From: an uncultured Clostridia bacterium
GTDB lineage: Bacteria; Bacillota; Clostridia; Oscillospirales; Oscillospiraceae
Reading direction: 5' to 3'
Assembly (NCBI GenBank): GCA_946187475.1
Contig: CAMHRJ010000030.1
Span: forward strand, 1 to 13,692
Length of the DNA: 13,692 nucleotides
The position numbers and the translations under genes were made by a program. Of this stretch, positions 12,335-13,692 are shown piece by piece; positions within the stretch are counted from its first letter, which is position 1, and each line of letters begins with the position of its first letter. The notes beneath the pieces were generated by a model. That model did not search any database. It saw nothing but the letters and a program-made list of their open reading frames with translations, and had not been told where the DNA came from.

Positions 12335-12807
12335 AGAACACCACCCTCTGCTACATCCAGCGGGGCGGGCAGTATCTCATGCTCCACCGGGTGAAAAAGG
12401 AAAACGACCTGAACCACGACAAGTGGGTGGGCGTGGGCGGCAAGTTCGAGCCCGACGAGAGCCCGGACGACTGTCTCCGCCGGGAGGTGCTGGAGGAGAC
12501 GGGCCTGACTCTGACACGCTACCGCTGCCGGGGCGTGGTCACCTTCCTCTCTGACGAGTGGGAAGGGGAGTACATGTATCTCTACACCGCAGACGGCTTC
12601 GTGGGCGAGCTCGCCGACTGCGACGAGGGCACCCTGGAGTGGGTGGACATCGACCGGGTGCCGGAGCTGCCCCTCTGGGCCGGGGACCGGATCTTCTTCC
12701 GCCTGCTGCGCCAGGACGCGCCCTGGTTTTCCCTGAAGCTCCGCTACGCCGGGGACACCCTGGTGGAAGCGGTTTTGGACGGAGAGCCCATTTCCGTAAA
12801 TGTATAA
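12331..12807 (+). CDS. Nudix hydrolase, probable 8-oxo-dGTP diphosphatase type
   Basis: Nudix enzymes hydrolyse nucleoside diphosphates linked to another moiety. The 158-residue product has a complete Nudix box from Gly37 to Leu59: G-x5-E43-x7-R51-E-V-L-E-E-T-G-L, with both metal-binding glutamates. The opening TLCYIQRGGQYLMLHRVKKENDLN followed by KWVGVGGKFE resembles MutT/YtkD-like proteins annotated as 8-oxo-dGTP diphosphatases, but substrate cannot be read from sequence. The start is GTG at 12331, overlapping the previous TGA stop; GGGAGG ends 10 nt upstream. Co-translation with an LTA synthase-like gene has no obvious metabolic logic. Confidence 0.92.
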   Translation: MKNTTLCYIQRGGQYLMLHRVKKENDLNHDKWVGVGGKFEPDESPDDCLRREVLEETGLTLTRYRCRGVVTFLSDEWEGEYMYLYTADGFVGELADCDEGTLEWVDIDRVPELPLWAGDRIFFRLLRQDAPWFSLKLRYAGDTLVEAVLDGEPISVNV

Positions 12808-12839
12808 AAGACGTTCTGCATGTCGCGGAACGTCTTTTT
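12806..12839 (+). terminator. Intrinsic terminator after the Nudix gene
   Basis: AAAAGACGTTCTGC (12806-12819), loop ATGTC and GCGGAACGTCTTTT (12825-12838) form a 14-bp stem with one G-U pair, then more T. It begins inside the stop codon of the Nudix gene. Confidence 0.9.
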
Positions 12840-12853
12840 GTTGTGCTTTCCTC

Positions 12854-12882
12854 TTGAAAAAGCCGGGCGCAGGTGATACACT
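12854..12882 (+). promoter_or_regulatory. Sigma-A promoter of pta
   Basis: TTGAAA (12854-12859), a 17-bp spacer and TACACT (12877-12882), preceded by TGA, form a strong housekeeping promoter about 58 nt before the pta start codon. Confidence 0.75.
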
Positions 12883-12940
12883 ATCTAGTTGGAGAGCAAT
12901 TTCCATTCGATACATTTTTTTGAAACTGGAGGAGATACCC

Positions 12941-13692
12941 ATGTTTGAAAATCTGGTTGAGATCCTGAAGGCCAATCCCCGCAAGATCGTCTACACCGAG
13001 GGCACCGACGCCCGCATTCTGGAGTCTGCTGCCCGCCTGAAAAAGGGCGGCTTCCTGACCCCCGTGCTGGTGGGCAATGTGGACGAGGTCAAGGCTGCTG
13101 CGCAGAAGGGCGGCTTCGACATTGATGGCCTGGAGATTCTGGATCCCGAGACCTATCCCGAGATGGACGCCATGGTGGCCCAGATGGTGGAGCTCCGCAA
13201 GGGCAAGATGACCCCCGAGGAGTGCAAGGCCAACCTGCTCAAGGGCAACTACTTCGGCACCATGCTGGTGAAGATGGGCAAGGCCGACGCTCTGCTGGGC
13301 GGCGCCACCTATTCCACCGCTGACACCGTCCGTCCGGCCCTGCAGCTGGTCAAGACCAAGAAGGGTGCCCACCTGGTGAGCTCCTGCTTCATCATGGTCC
13401 GCGAGGACGAGATCCTGGCCATGGGCGACTGCGCCATCAACATCGACTATCAGGACACCGTGGACAAGGCCACCGGCGAGGTGACCTTCTCCGCCGCGCA
13501 GAAGCTGGCCGAGGTGGCCATCGAGACTGCCAAGACCGCTGCGGTCTTCGGCGTGGACCCCAAGGTCGCCGTGCTGAGCTTCTCCACCAAGGGCAGCGGC
13601 AAGGGCGGCACCGTCCAGCTGTCCCACGATGCGACCATCGAAGCGCAGAAGATGGATCCGGAACTGGCTGTCGACGGCGAACTGCAGTTTGA
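12941..13692 (+). CDS. pta: Phosphate acetyltransferase (partial, 3' end outside the window)
   Basis: Pta converts acetyl-CoA and phosphate to acetyl phosphate; with acetate kinase it makes ATP by substrate-level phosphorylation in fermentation. About 250 of roughly 330 residues are present. Recognisable segments are MFENLVEILKANPRKIVYTE, EGTDARILESAARL, KGNYFGTMLVKMGKADALLG, GATYSTADTVRPALQ, AHLVSSCFIMV, FGVDPKVAVLSFSTKGSG and AQKMDPELAVDGELQ. These follow the short, single-domain Pta type without the N-terminal regulatory domain of enterobacterial Pta. The ATG at 12941 has GGAGGAG upstream. No acetate kinase gene is visible, but it could lie beyond the right edge. Confidence 0.95.
   Translation, partial: MFENLVEILKANPRKIVYTEGTDARILESAARLKKGGFLTPVLVGNVDEVKAAAQKGGFDIDGLEILDPETYPEMDAMVAQMVELRKGKMTPEECKANLLKGNYFGTMLVKMGKADALLGGATYSTADTVRPALQLVKTKKGAHLVSSCFIMVREDEILAMGDCAINIDYQDTVDKATGEVTFSAAQKLAEVAIETAKTAAVFGVDPKVAVLSFSTKGSGKGGTVQLSHDATIEAQKMDPELAVDGELQF

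Noticed and set aside
1..13692. CRISPR array, IS element, tRNA or prophage genes
   Set aside because: No regularly spaced repeats, transposase or integrase motifs, tRNA cloverleaf sequences or phage structural genes were seen on either strand.

Overview
The window comes from a G+C-rich, spore-forming member of the Clostridia (Bacillota). The strongest taxonomic marker is a SpoIIID-type sporulation regulator whose upstream DNA fits a mother-cell sigma-E promoter. The AGGAGG-type ribosome sites, housekeeping -35/-10 promoters with 17-bp spacers, a phosphate acetyltransferase gene and a probable 2-hydroxyacyl-CoA dehydratase family gene fit a fermentative gut Clostridium such as the Oscillospiraceae. 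That family placement is inference. No phage, IS element, CRISPR array, tRNA or rRNA gene was recognised. Most genes are chromosomal housekeeping genes, so the novelty lies mainly in the RNA leaders and intergenic structures.

Layout. Positions 1-1336 hold two minus-strand genes: the 5' end of the probable dehydratase-family gene, with a long attenuator-like leader, and an AEC-family transporter that diverges from truA. Positions 1476-2252 hold truA and a bidirectional terminator shared with a small DUF378 membrane protein on the other strand. Positions 2456-2799 contain no protein gene. They hold two palindromes, a well-formed promoter and a terminator that together delimit an orphan transcript of about 100 nt, and the glyA terminator. 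glyA (minus, TTG start) follows, then tspO and a membrane-anchored endonuclease/exonuclease/phosphatase protein (plus).

Positions 5902-9941 form one apparent operon: trmB, exoA, a dusB-like gene, an ECF sigma factor and its zinc-finger anti-sigma factor. The last three junctions overlap by 1 to 4 nt, so translation is probably coupled. The trmB-exoA junction is unusual. It carries two hairpin-forming palindromes, one with the trmB stop codon in its loop. It also carries an anti-Shine-Dalgarno segment that can pair either with a decoy copy or with the real exoA ribosome site. spoIIID converges on this operon. An LTA synthase-like membrane sulfatase/transferase gene and a Nudix hydrolase gene overlap by 4 nt. 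The window ends inside pta.

I see no clear multi-gene defence, biosynthetic or mobile system. The best candidates for undescribed biology are the exoA leader switch (6683-6756), the orphan small RNA (about 2647-2745) and the attenuator-like leader of the first gene (127-310).
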